Below are positions 45,525-54,801 of a DNA stretch of 64,000 nucleotides, in pieces. The notes below the pieces were generated by a model. The model saw nothing but the letters and a program-made list of their open reading frames with translations, had not been told where the DNA came from and did no database searches. The position numbers and the translations under genes were made by a program. Where the stretch lies: NCBI GenBank assembly GCA_023703675.1, contig CP097974.1, positions 519,288-583,287 on the forward strand, given 5' to 3'. Every line of letters starts with the position of its first letter. Within the stretch, counting starts at the first letter, position 1. The stretch is from SAR86 cluster bacterium. GTDB lineage: Bacteria > Pseudomonadota > Gammaproteobacteria > Magnimaribacterales > AG-339-G14.

Positions 45525-45941
45525 GTGAATAGCAAATTAAAAAACTTACCTTTAAATCAGGTCACATATACTTGGTGGTTTGGAATTATTCTTTTTTCTT
45601 TAATATGGCCTATGTTTGTCGGCCCTTATATAGCTTTAACAAATCCATCTTTTTTCGGAGGACCTGAAGTTACGAATTTAACTTTAAGCTCGGCTTTGTA
45701 TGTCGCAAGAAATCTAGCTGTGGGGCTTGCCTTTCTTTTAGCTATTTATTTAAGAAATGCATCGATGTTATTTATTTTAATCCTAATTAGATTTATAACC
45801 GATTTAATTGATGCACCTGCATTTTTTTCTTTTCGTGATCCTGATTTGCTTGGTTTAATCATAATTTTTAGTCTTTGTTGCTACTTGCCAGCATTATTTG
45901 GGTTAAGCTTTCTTTGGAAACATATTAGAAATAAAACATAA
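45525..45941 (+). CDS. Four-segment membrane protein, unknown
   Basis: A 138-residue hydrophobic protein starting at GTG directly after the RidA stop. It has about four membrane segments (near 17-35, 55-75, 80-98 and 110-130). Charged residues are scarce: an RFITDLIDAP loop and a basic KHIRNKT end. No catalytic motif was recognised. The placement suggests co-expression with the RidA homologue. Confidence 0.7.
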   Translation: MNSKLKNLPLNQVTYTWWFGIILFSLIWPMFVGPYIALTNPSFFGGPEVTNLTLSSALYVARNLAVGLAFLLAIYLRNASMLFILILIRFITDLIDAPAFFSFRDPDLLGLIIIFSLCCYLPALFGLSFLWKHIRNKT

Positions 45942-45963
45942 ATAATATAGAACAAGTTTAAAT

Positions 45964-46209
45964 ATGGATTTTATAACCTCTATTTATTCATCGCTTACAA
46001 CCACTCTTTTTTTTGGTTACGTTATTGGAAGTCTTTTTATCATTACTCCCCTATACCTTTACACTAGGCTCTACGAAAGATTTACGAATAAGACCTCTTA
46101 TTTCAATAAAAAGGGAAATTTATTTGAAAAACTTCTCTGGATTTTGTTTGCTATTTATTTTGTTGGTTTCTTTTTCTATTCAATTTTTTACGTTTTTATC
46201 GTCAGATAA
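45964..46209 (+). CDS. Small two-segment membrane protein, unknown
   Basis: An 81-residue protein with two hydrophobic segments (about 13-30 and 59-80) separated by a basic loop (YTRLYERFTNKTSYFNKKGN). An alternative frame at 46013 has no such features. It lies 22 nt after the previous gene and ends 6 nt before the convergent purine permease. A real product is likely but not certain. Confidence 0.55.
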   Translation: MDFITSIYSSLTTTLFFGYVIGSLFIITPLYLYTRLYERFTNKTSYFNKKGNLFEKLLWILFAIYFVGFFFYSIFYVFIVR

Positions 46210-46215
46210 TTGGTT

Positions 46216-47514
46216 TCAAAGAAAAATAAACTTTGATACAAAAACTAGAGTTAAAAACCAAGCGCCTAAACTAATTTTATTAATTTCGCCATATCCTATT
46301 TTTAATACGATATAACAAAGAAATCCCAAAGCTATACCGTCTGCTATAGAAAAAGTTAAGGGAATCATAATGATGATAATCAGCGCTGGCAGTAATTCCA
46401 CCATACTTGACCAGTTTAGTTTCTCCATTCCACTCAGCATCAAAATTGCCACATATAGTAAAGCTCCCGCAGTAGCGCAAGCTGGGACTATAAGAGCGAT
46501 AGGCGATAAGAAAATAGATAGTAAAAAGAACAATCCAATAAAAACCGACGTAAGACCTGTTCGACCACCTGCTTCAACTCCTGCTGAGCTTTCAACGTAA
46601 CTGGTTACAGGAGAGCAACCAAAAAAAGCCCCCATAAAACTCATACTGCTGTCAGCTTTGAGAGCTTTATCAAGATTTTCTGCATTTCCTGATTCGTCAA
46701 CTAGATTTGCTCGATTAGCTACCCCAAGCAAAGTTCCAGTGGTATCAAATAAATTAACGAAAAGAAACGACATAACGATTGTAATCATGGAAACATCGAG
46801 AGCTCCATAGATATCAAGTTTAAATAGAACTGGATCGATCGAGGGAGGCGATGAAATAATGCCATTAAACTCAACTATGTTGATTAATAAAGAAATGAAC
46901 GTCACTGCAAGGACACCTATCAAAATAGATCCTGGTATTTTTCTTACCGCAAGAACTGAAATAATAAGAAATCCAAGAGCAGCTAACAACGTTTCAATAT
47001 TTGCAAGATTTCCAAGTTTCAAGAAAGTCGCCTCGTTACTAATTATAAGGCCACCACTTTTCAGTCCAATGAAACCGATAAACAGTCCAACTCCTGCGCC
47101 CATTGCAATTCTTAGATTTAACGGAATGCTATCAATCATCCAACCTCTTAATTTAGTAACACTTATCAAGAAAAATAAAACGCCAGCTAAAAAAACAGAT
47201 CCTAGGGCTATCTCCCAAGAATAGCCCATTTCTCCAACTACTGTAAAAGTAAAGAAGGCATTTAATCCCATGCCTGGCGCTAAACCTATTGGCCAATTCG
47301 CAAACAAACCCATCAAAATACAAGCCAAGGCAGCTGCTAAGCAAGTTCCTACGAATACTGCTCCTTGATCCATGCCAGCTAGTGACATAATTTGAGGATT
47401 GACAAAAATTATATAAGCCATGGTCACAAAAGTTGTGAAGCCAGCTAATAATTCTTTTTGGATATTAGTTTCAAATTCTTTAATTTTGAAAAAATTTTCT
47501 AAAATTGCTTTCAT
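46216..47514 (-). CDS. NCS2-family purine permease (AzgA-like)
   Basis: A 432-residue transporter with about 12 hydrophobic segments. It has the AzgA/PurP pattern: ELLAGFTTFVTMAYIIFVNP, GLAPGMGLNAFFTFT, DTTGTLLGVA and TSYVESSAGVEAGGRTGLT. It imports hypoxanthine, guanine or adenine by proton symport. A minus-strand TATACT (47545-47540) may be its -10. I see no purine riboswitch in the leader. A phosphoribosyltransferase gene lies at 50105, with a TonB receptor between, so the region could serve purine salvage. Confidence 0.92.
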   Translation of the reverse strand: MKAILENFFKIKEFETNIQKELLAGFTTFVTMAYIIFVNPQIMSLAGMDQGAVFVGTCLAAALACILMGLFANWPIGLAPGMGLNAFFTFTVVGEMGYSWEIALGSVFLAGVLFFLISVTKLRGWMIDSIPLNLRIAMGAGVGLFIGFIGLKSGGLIISNEATFLKLGNLANIETLLAALGFLIISVLAVRKIPGSILIGVLAVTFISLLINIVEFNGIISSPPSIDPVLFKLDIYGALDVSMITIVMSFLFVNLFDTTGTLLGVANRANLVDESGNAENLDKALKADSSMSFMGAFFGCSPVTSYVESSAGVEAGGRTGLTSVFIGLFFLLSIFLSPIALIVPACATAGALLYVAILMLSGMEKLNWSSMVELLPALIIIIMIPLTFSIADGIALGFLCYIVLKIGYGEINKISLGAWFLTLVFVSKFIFL

Positions 47515-47701
47515 AAATCTTATTTAATGTTCACATCTTAGTATACACATACACCAAGTTGTAAAAATCATAAAGGTCTGCATCTTTTGTTTTAACTTTG
47601 AACACTTGAAAACTTAATTTGTGACAAAGTAGGGCAAATAATAAGGTTTTGGTAACAATATTTTTAATTAATGCTACTTTTTCAATATTGGATAATTAAA
47701 T

Positions 47702-50041
47702 ATGGAAAACACTAAATTTATCAAACGCTTTTTTATATCTTTTTTAATTATTACTTCCAGTAATTTTGCTGTTTCCCAAAGTGGGGGTTTTTTAGAGGAA
47801 GTAATAGTTACTGCAGAAAAAAGATTCGAAGGTCTTCAAGACGTATCTCAAGCTGTTACAGCTTTAACTAGTGATGAAATAGAAGCTAAAAATATTACTT
47901 CTATGGTGGACTTAAGTGCTATTGTGCCGGGAGTTACCGTTGCAAAAAACGAGGGTTATAAAACTGTAATATCAATAAGAGGGGTAGGTAATGAAACTAA
48001 CCAAAACGCTATTGCGGCTCCTTCAGTTGCGTTCCACTTAGATGGAATTTTTATAGCCTCACCATTCGCCCTTCAAACTGATTTTATCGACATAGACAGG
48101 ATTGAAGTTATCAGAGGTCCACAAGGAACGCTTTTTGGACAAAACTCAACTGGTGGAGCAATTAATGTCGTTAGTTCGATTCCCTCATTAACAGAATCAT
48201 TTAACGCTGCTGAATTCACTGTGGGAAATTATGGACTTAGAAAAGGAAAATTTATTTCAAGTATTCCAGTTTCTGATTCAGTTTCTACTAGACTTTCTTT
48301 GACTTCTACAACTAGAGATGGTTTCTCAAAAAATATCACAAACGGTCAAGAACTAGATGACGCAGAAAATTTTGGAATAAGAAACGATTGGTTTTTTGAC
48401 TTAAGCGACAGTTCAACATTTAGATTTTTTGCTCAATACTTTGATGTAAACAGAAATGGTGCAGCGATGAAGGGTATAGACGATACTACTGCAGGACCGA
48501 GATACCTTTCTCAAGATACTTTATCAACTCAATCTTTAAGTTCTTTAATAACCGCAGGTATATTTGAAACCGATTTAGATTTTGCTAATTTAAAAATTTT
48601 ATTCAGCTATCAACGAGACGAAATTTCTGTTGATAGAGACAACGATAGACACAATACTGGGGTAGCTGCGTCTTCCATACCTGGAGTTTCTGCCTATCAA
48701 AGTGCTGAATTTAGACCAGAAACTTCTAAAGTAGATACCAATACGGTTGAGTTTAATTTGGTTTCAAATGAACCTCTCTTGAACGGTAAATTAGATTGGA
48801 CTTTTGGTATGTTTTTCCTAGATCATGAAATTGAAAATCATATTAGAGAATATATTGATTTCAACGGTAACGGTCATACTTATATTTGTTCTGAACCTTT
48901 TGCAAATACAACAACTCCTGGTACCACCTGTTTTGTAGTTGGCGGTTCAACAAGTCCTTACGCGGCTGAATTTGGTTTTGTTTCAGATGCTTTTCCCGTA
49001 AGACGTTCTTTATCGGCTTATGGACAAACAACTTATAGTTTCAATGATGATCTAAGACTTATCACTGGTTTAAGATTTACTAGGGACAACTTTGCTACCA
49101 ACGTTTCAAATTTCTTTGGATTTGAACCTTATGATCTAGATGAAACAGCTAATGAGAATACTGGAAGAATTACTTTTGAGTATGACGTGCAAGATGAAAT
49201 CATGGTCTATCTATCACAAACAAGAGGGTTTAAACCAGGTGGATCAAATCTAACTTTTGGTTTTAAAACTCGTGCGGAATTAGACGCTGCTTTTAGACAA
49301 TCTTCTCAGTTAGCTCCTACACTTGTCGAAAGGACTTTCTTACCCGAAATTGTAGATTCAACTGAGATTGGCTTGAAAGCTGACTTTTTTGACGGAAAAG
49401 CTAGAGCAAACTTAGCTTTATTTAATTACACCTATGAAAATCTTCAATTACAAGGAACAGATCCAGATGTTTTTAGAGGCGGGGTTGTAAATATTCCTGA
49501 ATCTGAAGTAGAAGGAATGGAGCTTGAATTTACAGCTCTATTAACAGACTCTTTAACCCTCGACGCTAATTTGGCTTATTTAGATACAGAGATTACATCC
49601 TCCTTTGTATTCTTAGATAATGTTGTGGCACAACAACATTACTTTGGTTCTGAGCTCGCTAGATACGCTCTTAGAGAGGATATTAAAGGTAATGAATTAG
49701 CAAAAGCGCCTGATTTTAACGTTGATTTAAGCTTGAACTATTTTGTAGCCTTGCCAAATGGAACCGATTTATCATCTTCTTTGCAATTTATTAAGAGAGG
49801 TGAATTTTTTCAAAGAGTTGCCAATAGGCCAGCCCAAGATGCAATTCCAGCTTATGAAATCTTTAATTTAAAGATCGGATTAGCTTTTACTGATAATTCC
49901 AGCGTCGATTTCATATTAACTAACCTCACTGACGAAGACGGAATTAATTCAAGCATGACCGATGTATTTGGAGTAGCTGGAACAGGGGTAGAATTAATAC
50001 CGCCAAGACAGTTAATGACTCGTTACAGTATAGATTTCTGA
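47702..50041 (+). CDS. TonB-dependent receptor
   Basis: A 779-residue outer-membrane receptor with signal peptide (about 26 residues, ending in AVSQ), TonB-box region EEVIVTAEKR, plug (SIRGVGNETNQ, RIEVIRGPQGTLFGQNSTGGAINVV) and a barrel ending MTRYSIDF. This is the FecA/pyoverdine-like subgroup widespread in marine and sphingomonad-type bacteria, with substrates from iron chelates to polysaccharides or lipids. It sits between the purine permease and the phosphoribosyltransferase, but no link to purines is proven. A hairpin spans its stop codon. Confidence 0.9.
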   Translation: MENTKFIKRFFISFLIITSSNFAVSQSGGFLEEVIVTAEKRFEGLQDVSQAVTALTSDEIEAKNITSMVDLSAIVPGVTVAKNEGYKTVISIRGVGNETNQNAIAAPSVAFHLDGIFIASPFALQTDFIDIDRIEVIRGPQGTLFGQNSTGGAINVVSSIPSLTESFNAAEFTVGNYGLRKGKFISSIPVSDSVSTRLSLTSTTRDGFSKNITNGQELDDAENFGIRNDWFFDLSDSSTFRFFAQYFDVNRNGAAMKGIDDTTAGPRYLSQDTLSTQSLSSLITAGIFETDLDFANLKILFSYQRDEISVDRDNDRHNTGVAASSIPGVSAYQSAEFRPETSKVDTNTVEFNLVSNEPLLNGKLDWTFGMFFLDHEIENHIREYIDFNGNGHTYICSEPFANTTTPGTTCFVVGGSTSPYAAEFGFVSDAFPVRRSLSAYGQTTYSFNDDLRLITGLRFTRDNFATNVSNFFGFEPYDLDETANENTGRITFEYDVQDEIMVYLSQTRGFKPGGSNLTFGFKTRAELDAAFRQSSQLAPTLVERTFLPEIVDSTEIGLKADFFDGKARANLALFNYTYENLQLQGTDPDVFRGGVVNIPESEVEGMELEFTALLTDSLTLDANLAYLDTEITSSFVFLDNVVAQQHYFGSELARYALREDIKGNELAKAPDFNVDLSLNYFVALPNGTDLSSSLQFIKRGEFFQRVANRPAQDAIPAYEIFNLKIGLAFTDNSSVDFILTNLTDEDGINSSMTDVFGVAGTGVELIPPRQLMTRYSIDF

Positions 50042-50051
50042 TCTATACTGT
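50025..50051 (+). terminator. Stop-codon-spanning hairpin at the end of the TonB receptor gene
   Basis: A perfect 11-bp stem (50025-50035 with 50041-50051) and loop TTCTG, which includes part of the TGA stop. It is followed by TTCTCGAG and then TATTTTTG, so the T-run is displaced. It may be a weak or rho-assisted terminator, or an mRNA-stabilising end. Confidence 0.55.
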
Positions 50052-50104
50052 TCTCGAGTATTTTTGATTGCAAAACTTTTTGTATCAATGTAAAACCTTA
50101 GCCC

Positions 50105-50671
50105 ATGGAAAAATATTTCATCGGAGCTGACCAACTACTAGAAGACTCTTTTAATCTAGCTTGGAATATTTATGAGAGCGGGTACAAACCAAATTATATT
50201 GTAGGGGTTTGGCGAGGAGGTGCGCCAGTAGGAATTGCTGTTCAGGAATTTCTAAAAGTCTTAAAAATAGATTCTGATCACATTGCTATCAGAACCTCTT
50301 ATTACAGCGGTATAAATAAAAGAAAAAAGAAAGTTAGAGTTTATGGATTGAATTATGTTACGAAGAAATTCGAATCGGATGATAAATTATTAATTGTTGA
50401 TGATGTTCATGACACAGGAAATTCAATCAAACAGATAATTTTAGATATCAACAAAACTTGTAAAAAGAATACTCCTGAAATAAAAGTAGCAACGCCTTAT
50501 TTTAAGCCTGATAAAAATGAAACTGACTTAAAACCAGATTTTTACATTCACAAAACCGATAAATGGCTTATTTTTCCTCACGAATTGCAAGGACTTGAAT
50601 TCAAAGAAATTTTAGAAAACAAACCACAATTAAAAGCTTTATCTTCAAAAATTAAGTCGCTGATTAAATGA
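50105..50671 (+). CDS. Purine-type phosphoribosyltransferase
   Basis: A 188-residue type I PRTase. The PRPP-binding loop is LLIVDDVHDTGNS, with YIVGVWRGGAPVG (PPi loop) and RTSYYSGINKR. It resembles Gpt-like xanthine/guanine or hypoxanthine enzymes. It would convert a base and PRPP to the nucleotide. The following P450 ATG overlaps its TGA (ATGA), an unusual pairing, and the purine permease is one gene away. The base is not assigned. Confidence 0.85.
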   Translation: MEKYFIGADQLLEDSFNLAWNIYESGYKPNYIVGVWRGGAPVGIAVQEFLKVLKIDSDHIAIRTSYYSGINKRKKKVRVYGLNYVTKKFESDDKLLIVDDVHDTGNSIKQIILDINKTCKKNTPEIKVATPYFKPDKNETDLKPDFYIHKTDKWLIFPHELQGLEFKEILENKPQLKALSSKIKSLIK

Positions 50672-51966
50672 AAGAGTTAATAAATTCGATTAGAATTTTT
50701 TTAATTTATCGTTTCTATAATTTAGGAGTAATCCTAGAACGTATCTCAAATAAAGGTTTCGCGTTAGATATTTTTTCCTCCTCTTTTCAAAACAATCCAT
50801 ACGAGACATATTCTAGGATGAGGTCAATAAATCCTATCTATCACTCAAAACCTACTTTCCTCAGATGGGTAACTAAAATGGACCTTGTCCAGGAAATGAT
50901 AAGAGATGATCGATTTAGTGTAGATGATAGAAAATTTCCAATAGCAAAATTAAGAAGAAACGAGTTGAGAAGAGATGGTAGAGATATTATGTTGGATCAG
51001 TTTGAGAATCCAAGCATTTTAAAACTTGATCCACCAGACCATTCAAGGATAAGAAAACTTGTTTCTTATGGGTTTACCAATAGATACATAAAATCTCTAG
51101 AAACTGAAATTAACGACACCATTAATCAATGTTTAGATAAAACTCATAACTTAGAAAGTTTTGATTTAATGAATGTATTAGCGAAACCTCTGCCAGCAAT
51201 TGTTATTGCCAAAATGATGGGTCTCCCTGATTCAGATCTTAATCAGTTTCAAATATGGTCTGAAAATCTTTTAAAAGAAGTTGGCGGTATTGGTTCTTCG
51301 GTAAAAAAAAGAAAGCTAGCAAGAGATGCTTATGAGGATCTAATTCGATATTTTGAAAAAATAATTTTAGAACGCAAAGACAATCCTGGAGATGATTTTA
51401 TTGGAAAATTAATACTCGCAGAAGAAGAAGGAGATAAGTTAAATGTAAAGGAAATGTATGGCACTTGTTTGCTTTTGTTAATAGCAGGACATGAAACAAC
51501 CACTAGATTGGTAGGGAATGGATTGTTTGCTTTATTGAAACATCCTGATCAATTTGAACTTTTAAAGCAAGATCATTCCAAAATACCTAACGCCATAGAA
51601 GAAATGCTTAGATATGAGCCTCCTGTGCACGCTACAGTTAGATTTGCCAATGAAAATATGACCTATAGAAACAGATATTACAAAAGAGGAACACCTTTTG
51701 CGATCAGTATTGCAGGAGCAAATAGAGATCCAGAAGCCAATAAGGATCCAGACTCTTTTAATATCCTTAGAGAAAATATTAAACATGTTTCATTTGGCTA
51801 TGGACCGCACATGTGTATTGGCGCAAATTTAGCAAGAATCGAAACAAGGCTTGTGTTTGAGAGATTATTAGAAAGGTTTCCTAATATGAAGCTTGGCGAT
51901 AAGAACCCTGAATGGCAAAAGAATTTCATATTTAGAGGGTTTGAAAACTTAGAACTTAAAGTTTAA
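50668..51966 (+). CDS. Cytochrome P450
   Basis: A 432-residue soluble bacterial P450. The I-helix oxygen motif is AGHETTTR, the ExxR pair is EEMLRYEP, and the heme loop SFGYGPHMCIGANLAR holds the proximal cysteine (about residue 383). It hydroxylates an organic substrate using electrons from a ferredoxin, but no ferredoxin or reductase gene lies next to it. It begins in the phosphoribosyltransferase stop codon and is followed by small membrane proteins. Confidence 0.95.
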   Translation: MKELINSIRIFLIYRFYNLGVILERISNKGFALDIFSSSFQNNPYETYSRMRSINPIYHSKPTFLRWVTKMDLVQEMIRDDRFSVDDRKFPIAKLRRNELRRDGRDIMLDQFENPSILKLDPPDHSRIRKLVSYGFTNRYIKSLETEINDTINQCLDKTHNLESFDLMNVLAKPLPAIVIAKMMGLPDSDLNQFQIWSENLLKEVGGIGSSVKKRKLARDAYEDLIRYFEKIILERKDNPGDDFIGKLILAEEEGDKLNVKEMYGTCLLLLIAGHETTTRLVGNGLFALLKHPDQFELLKQDHSKIPNAIEEMLRYEPPVHATVRFANENMTYRNRYYKRGTPFAISIAGANRDPEANKDPDSFNILRENIKHVSFGYGPHMCIGANLARIETRLVFERLLERFPNMKLGDKNPEWQKNFIFRGFENLELKV

Positions 51967-51970
51967 AAAG

Positions 51971-52288
51971 ATGTTAAAACTTTTCTTAGGGATATTCGGA
52001 GGGATCTTTACGATTATCTCCATTTTGGCAAGTATTTTTGTTCCTGTAAGTTTTCTAAAACCTAATTCAACTTTTTTTGATTTTGTCTTAACTCTGTTTT
52101 TTGCTTATTTTACCTATCTATGTATCAGGGTGTTAAAGACTACTGATCGTACAAAATCATTTCCTGGAATGATTTTTCATTATGATTCACAAAAATATTA
52201 TTTTTCAAAACGATGGTTTGCTTCAATTGGAACTTTATTTTTTGGTTTATCTACATTATTCAAAGTTCAAAGTTTTATCGTTCTATGA
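51971..52288 (+). CDS. Small membrane protein, unknown
   Basis: A 105-residue protein with three hydrophobic segments (about 4-25, 35-52 and 82-100) and a central polar part (KTTDRTKSFPGMIFHYDSQ). It starts 4 nt after the P450 stop. The next small gene overlaps its stop (ATGA). Probably an inner-membrane protein co-expressed with the P450; no function is known to me. Confidence 0.6.
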   Translation: MLKLFLGIFGGIFTIISILASIFVPVSFLKPNSTFFDFVLTLFFAYFTYLCIRVLKTTDRTKSFPGMIFHYDSQKYYFSKRWFASIGTLFFGLSTLFKVQSFIVL

Positions 52289-52464
52289 GTAGCTTTTTAA
52301 TTTTCTTGTCATTTTGGGTAATGTGGAGTTTGATAAGCTATTTCATAATTCAAGTGTATTCAGAATCTAGAATTAATATTGCAGACAGAAATTTTTTTTA
52401 TGAAATCATAGGATCGATTGGATTTGGATTGTTAGTAAATTCTATTCTTTTTGTTTTATATTAA
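52285..52464 (+). CDS. Small membrane protein, unknown
   Basis: A 59-residue protein with two hydrophobic segments (about 2-20 and 39-59) around a short polar loop (YSESRINIADRN). I choose the ATG at 52285 because it forms an ATGA overlap with the previous stop; an in-frame upstream ATG (52213) would read through the previous gene's coding region. It forms a tight chain of small genes. Confidence 0.55.
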   Translation: MSSFLIFLSFWVMWSLISYFIIQVYSESRINIADRNFFYEIIGSIGFGLLVNSILFVLY

Positions 52465-52473
52465 AATCTTTTT

Positions 52474-52596
52474 ATGAAATATCTATTGATTGGCCTTTTT
52501 ACTCTTTTTCTTTTAGGTTCTTTATACATTTATTACTCTGCTCAACATGAGATGCTTGAAGCTGTTGGTTTAGAATTTGGTGGTCACGATCATTAA
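52474..52596 (+). CDS. 40-residue membrane peptide with His-rich end
   Basis: A 40-residue protein, MKYLLIGLFTLFLLGSLYIYY, then a short tail ending LEFGGHDH. A single membrane segment is followed by a histidine/aspartate end. It lies 9 nt after the previous small gene and 5 nt before hflX, in the same direction. Small size makes it easy to miss; the support is position and composition only. Confidence 0.4.
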   Translation: MKYLLIGLFTLFLLGSLYIYYSAQHEMLEAVGLEFGGHDH

Positions 52597-52601
52597 CCAT
52601 T

Positions 52602-53894
52602 ATGAATGAATCAAAAACTTTAAACGAAGTAATAATAGTAAATTCTTCTTTAGGTAATTTAATAAACTTAAATGCGAATGAAATATTTTCAGAATTTAAA
52701 GAATTAGTTTCTTCAACTAGTGCAGAGATAATTGATGAATTTAATTTTCATCAAAAAACTATTAACGCAAAGTATTTTATTGGAAAGGGAAAACTGGAAG
52801 AAATTAAAAATACTTTAATCCAGCATAATTGTTCTTTAGTTATCTTCAATCATGACTTATCTCCTTCTCAAGAACGTAACATTGAAAGTTTTTTGAATTC
52901 AAGAGTATTGGATAGAACGGGTTTAATTTTAGATATTTTTGCACGCAGAGCTTCTAGCCATATTGGGAAAATGCAAGTTGAATTAGCTCAATTATCACAC
53001 CTTTCAACGAGATTGGTTAGAGGCTGGAGTCATTTGGAAAGACAAAAGGGGGGTATCGGACTTAGAGGCCCAGGAGAAACACAGTTAGAAACTGACCGTA
53101 GACTTATTTCGAATCGAATAAAAGGTATAAAAAAAAGGCTGATAAAAAGTCATCAACAGAAAAACTTGAACAGATACTCCAGGAAAAAGGGCAGAAACCA
53201 TATCGTTGGAATTGTTGGTTACACAAATGCTGGAAAAACTACACTTTTTAACCAATTGACTGGCTCTAGCGAATTTGAAGCAGATAAGATGTTTGCAACA
53301 TTAGATACCGTTACAAGAAAAAATCTTACGCCTGGATCTGAGTCCATAATTTATATTGACACGGTGGGTTTTATTTCTGATTTACCGACTTCTTTGATTG
53401 AATCCTTTAAAGCTACGCTAGATGATTTAAAATCTGCAGATCTTTTGCTTCATGTGGTTGATGTAAATGACAGAGCTTTTGAAAATAAGATTTTTGAAGT
53501 AAATAAAACTTTAGTTGATATAGGAGCTGAAAATATTCCTCAAATATTTGTTAAAAACAAAGTCGATTTGGTAGAAAAAATAGATTTCGAAATTAACAAT
53601 GTAGTGAATTCAGTGAATGTATCTGCTAAGGAGGGCATTGGCATCGAATTATTAAAAGACCTAGTTTCTAGTCATGCAAATAGAGGATTATTTAAAGGAA
53701 AACTTTTTATCGACTTTAAAAATCCAAACATTAGAGCTAAATGCTTTAAAACAGCCAAAATTATCAAAGAAATTTCTACAAATACTGGTTGGGAGATTGA
53801 ATTAATTATAGGTAATTATGATCTCAAAAAACTATTAAATAGCGATGATATAAAAATCATTAATTCTGAAGAATATTTACAAGAAAAATTATAA
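52602..53894 (+). CDS. hflX: GTPase HflX
   Basis: A 430-residue protein. The N-terminal HflX domain (KYFIGKGKLEEI, LDRTGLILDIFARRA, GGIGLRGPGETQLETDRR) is followed by a GTPase with P-loop GYTNAGKTT, DTVGF and NKVD. It splits stalled ribosomes under stress. The usual hfq neighbour is absent. It precedes the PhyH gene by 9 nt. Confidence 0.95.
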   Translation: MNESKTLNEVIIVNSSLGNLINLNANEIFSEFKELVSSTSAEIIDEFNFHQKTINAKYFIGKGKLEEIKNTLIQHNCSLVIFNHDLSPSQERNIESFLNSRVLDRTGLILDIFARRASSHIGKMQVELAQLSHLSTRLVRGWSHLERQKGGIGLRGPGETQLETDRRLISNRIKGIKKRLIKSHQQKNLNRYSRKKGRNHIVGIVGYTNAGKTTLFNQLTGSSEFEADKMFATLDTVTRKNLTPGSESIIYIDTVGFISDLPTSLIESFKATLDDLKSADLLLHVVDVNDRAFENKIFEVNKTLVDIGAENIPQIFVKNKVDLVEKIDFEINNVVNSVNVSAKEGIGIELLKDLVSSHANRGLFKGKLFIDFKNPNIRAKCFKTAKIIKEISTNTGWEIELIIGNYDLKKLLNSDDIKIINSEEYLQEKL

Positions 53895-53903
53895 AATTTA
53901 ACA

Positions 53904-54797
53904 ATGGCTACTTTAAAACATTTAAATTCCGATTGTTCTATAGACGAAGTTTTGTCTTTATTAGAAAGTGATGCAGGACTAATTATCGATAATTTAATAA
54001 CTTCAGAAGAAATTGACAAACTCAATTCCGAATTAAGTCCTTATTTAGAGACCGATTCTTATGGCAGAGATGATTTTACTGGGTTCAAAACCAAAAGAAT
54101 TGGTGCATTAATTGCAAGATCAGATTCTTGTAGAAAATTAGCTTTAAATGAAAAAATTAATAAAGTCTCGAAAGAATATTTAGATCCGTTTGGAGATGGC
54201 TATCAACTTCATTTTACTTCTGCTGTTTGTATAGGCCCAGGAGAATCAAAGCAAATCTTACATCGAGACAGAGGAATATGGGGAGGCTATTTGCCCAGAA
54301 AAGTAGAACCTCTTATGAGCACCATTTGGGCTGTTACAGACTTTACGAGAGAAAATGGTGCTACTCAAATAGTTCCTGGCTCACATAAATGGGATAAAGA
54401 CCGATTACCAAATGAAGATGAGATAGCTTATGCTGAAATGACTGCTGGATCTGTTTTACTTTACACTGGGACCGTTCTTCATGGAGGTGGAGAAAATATT
54501 ACCTCTAGTGAAGCAAGAACCGGAGTATTTTTGCACTATGCCCTAAATTGGCTGAGACAAGAAGAAAATCAATATTTGTCATGTCCACCAGAGATTGCAA
54601 AAGATTTGTCTCCAGAAATAAGGTCTCTGATTGGCTATTCAAAAGGAGGTTACGTGTTAGGTTTTTATTCAGATCCTAACGATAAAAGTGCTGTTTATGA
54701 ATCTGTTTCTCCTGAAAATATGTTTAAGGCTGAAGTAGATGACGACTTTAGCTTACTACCAAATCCTGAAGAATTAGTTTCTAAATCAAATAAATAA
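53904..54797 (+). CDS. Phytanoyl-CoA dioxygenase (PhyH) family protein
   Basis: A 297-residue Fe(II)/2-oxoglutarate oxygenase. The HxD iron motif is in LHRDRGIWGG, and the distal His is in LHGGGENIT, with a following arginine (SEARTG). The family hydroxylates phytanoyl-CoA, ectoine, mitomycin-like or other small molecules. It is likely cytoplasmic. It begins 9 nt after hflX and is followed by two small membrane protein genes and a sirtuin gene. The substrate is unknown. Confidence 0.85.
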   Translation: MATLKHLNSDCSIDEVLSLLESDAGLIIDNLITSEEIDKLNSELSPYLETDSYGRDDFTGFKTKRIGALIARSDSCRKLALNEKINKVSKEYLDPFGDGYQLHFTSAVCIGPGESKQILHRDRGIWGGYLPRKVEPLMSTIWAVTDFTRENGATQIVPGSHKWDKDRLPNEDEIAYAEMTAGSVLLYTGTVLHGGGENITSSEARTGVFLHYALNWLRQEENQYLSCPPEIAKDLSPEIRSLIGYSKGGYVLGFYSDPNDKSAVYESVSPENMFKAEVDDDFSLLPNPEELVSKSNK

Positions 54798-54801
54798 ATT
54801 C

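Noticed and set aside
47515-47701. Purine riboswitch upstream of the AzgA-like permease
   Set aside because: The conserved purine-aptamer core was not found in the minus-strand leader.
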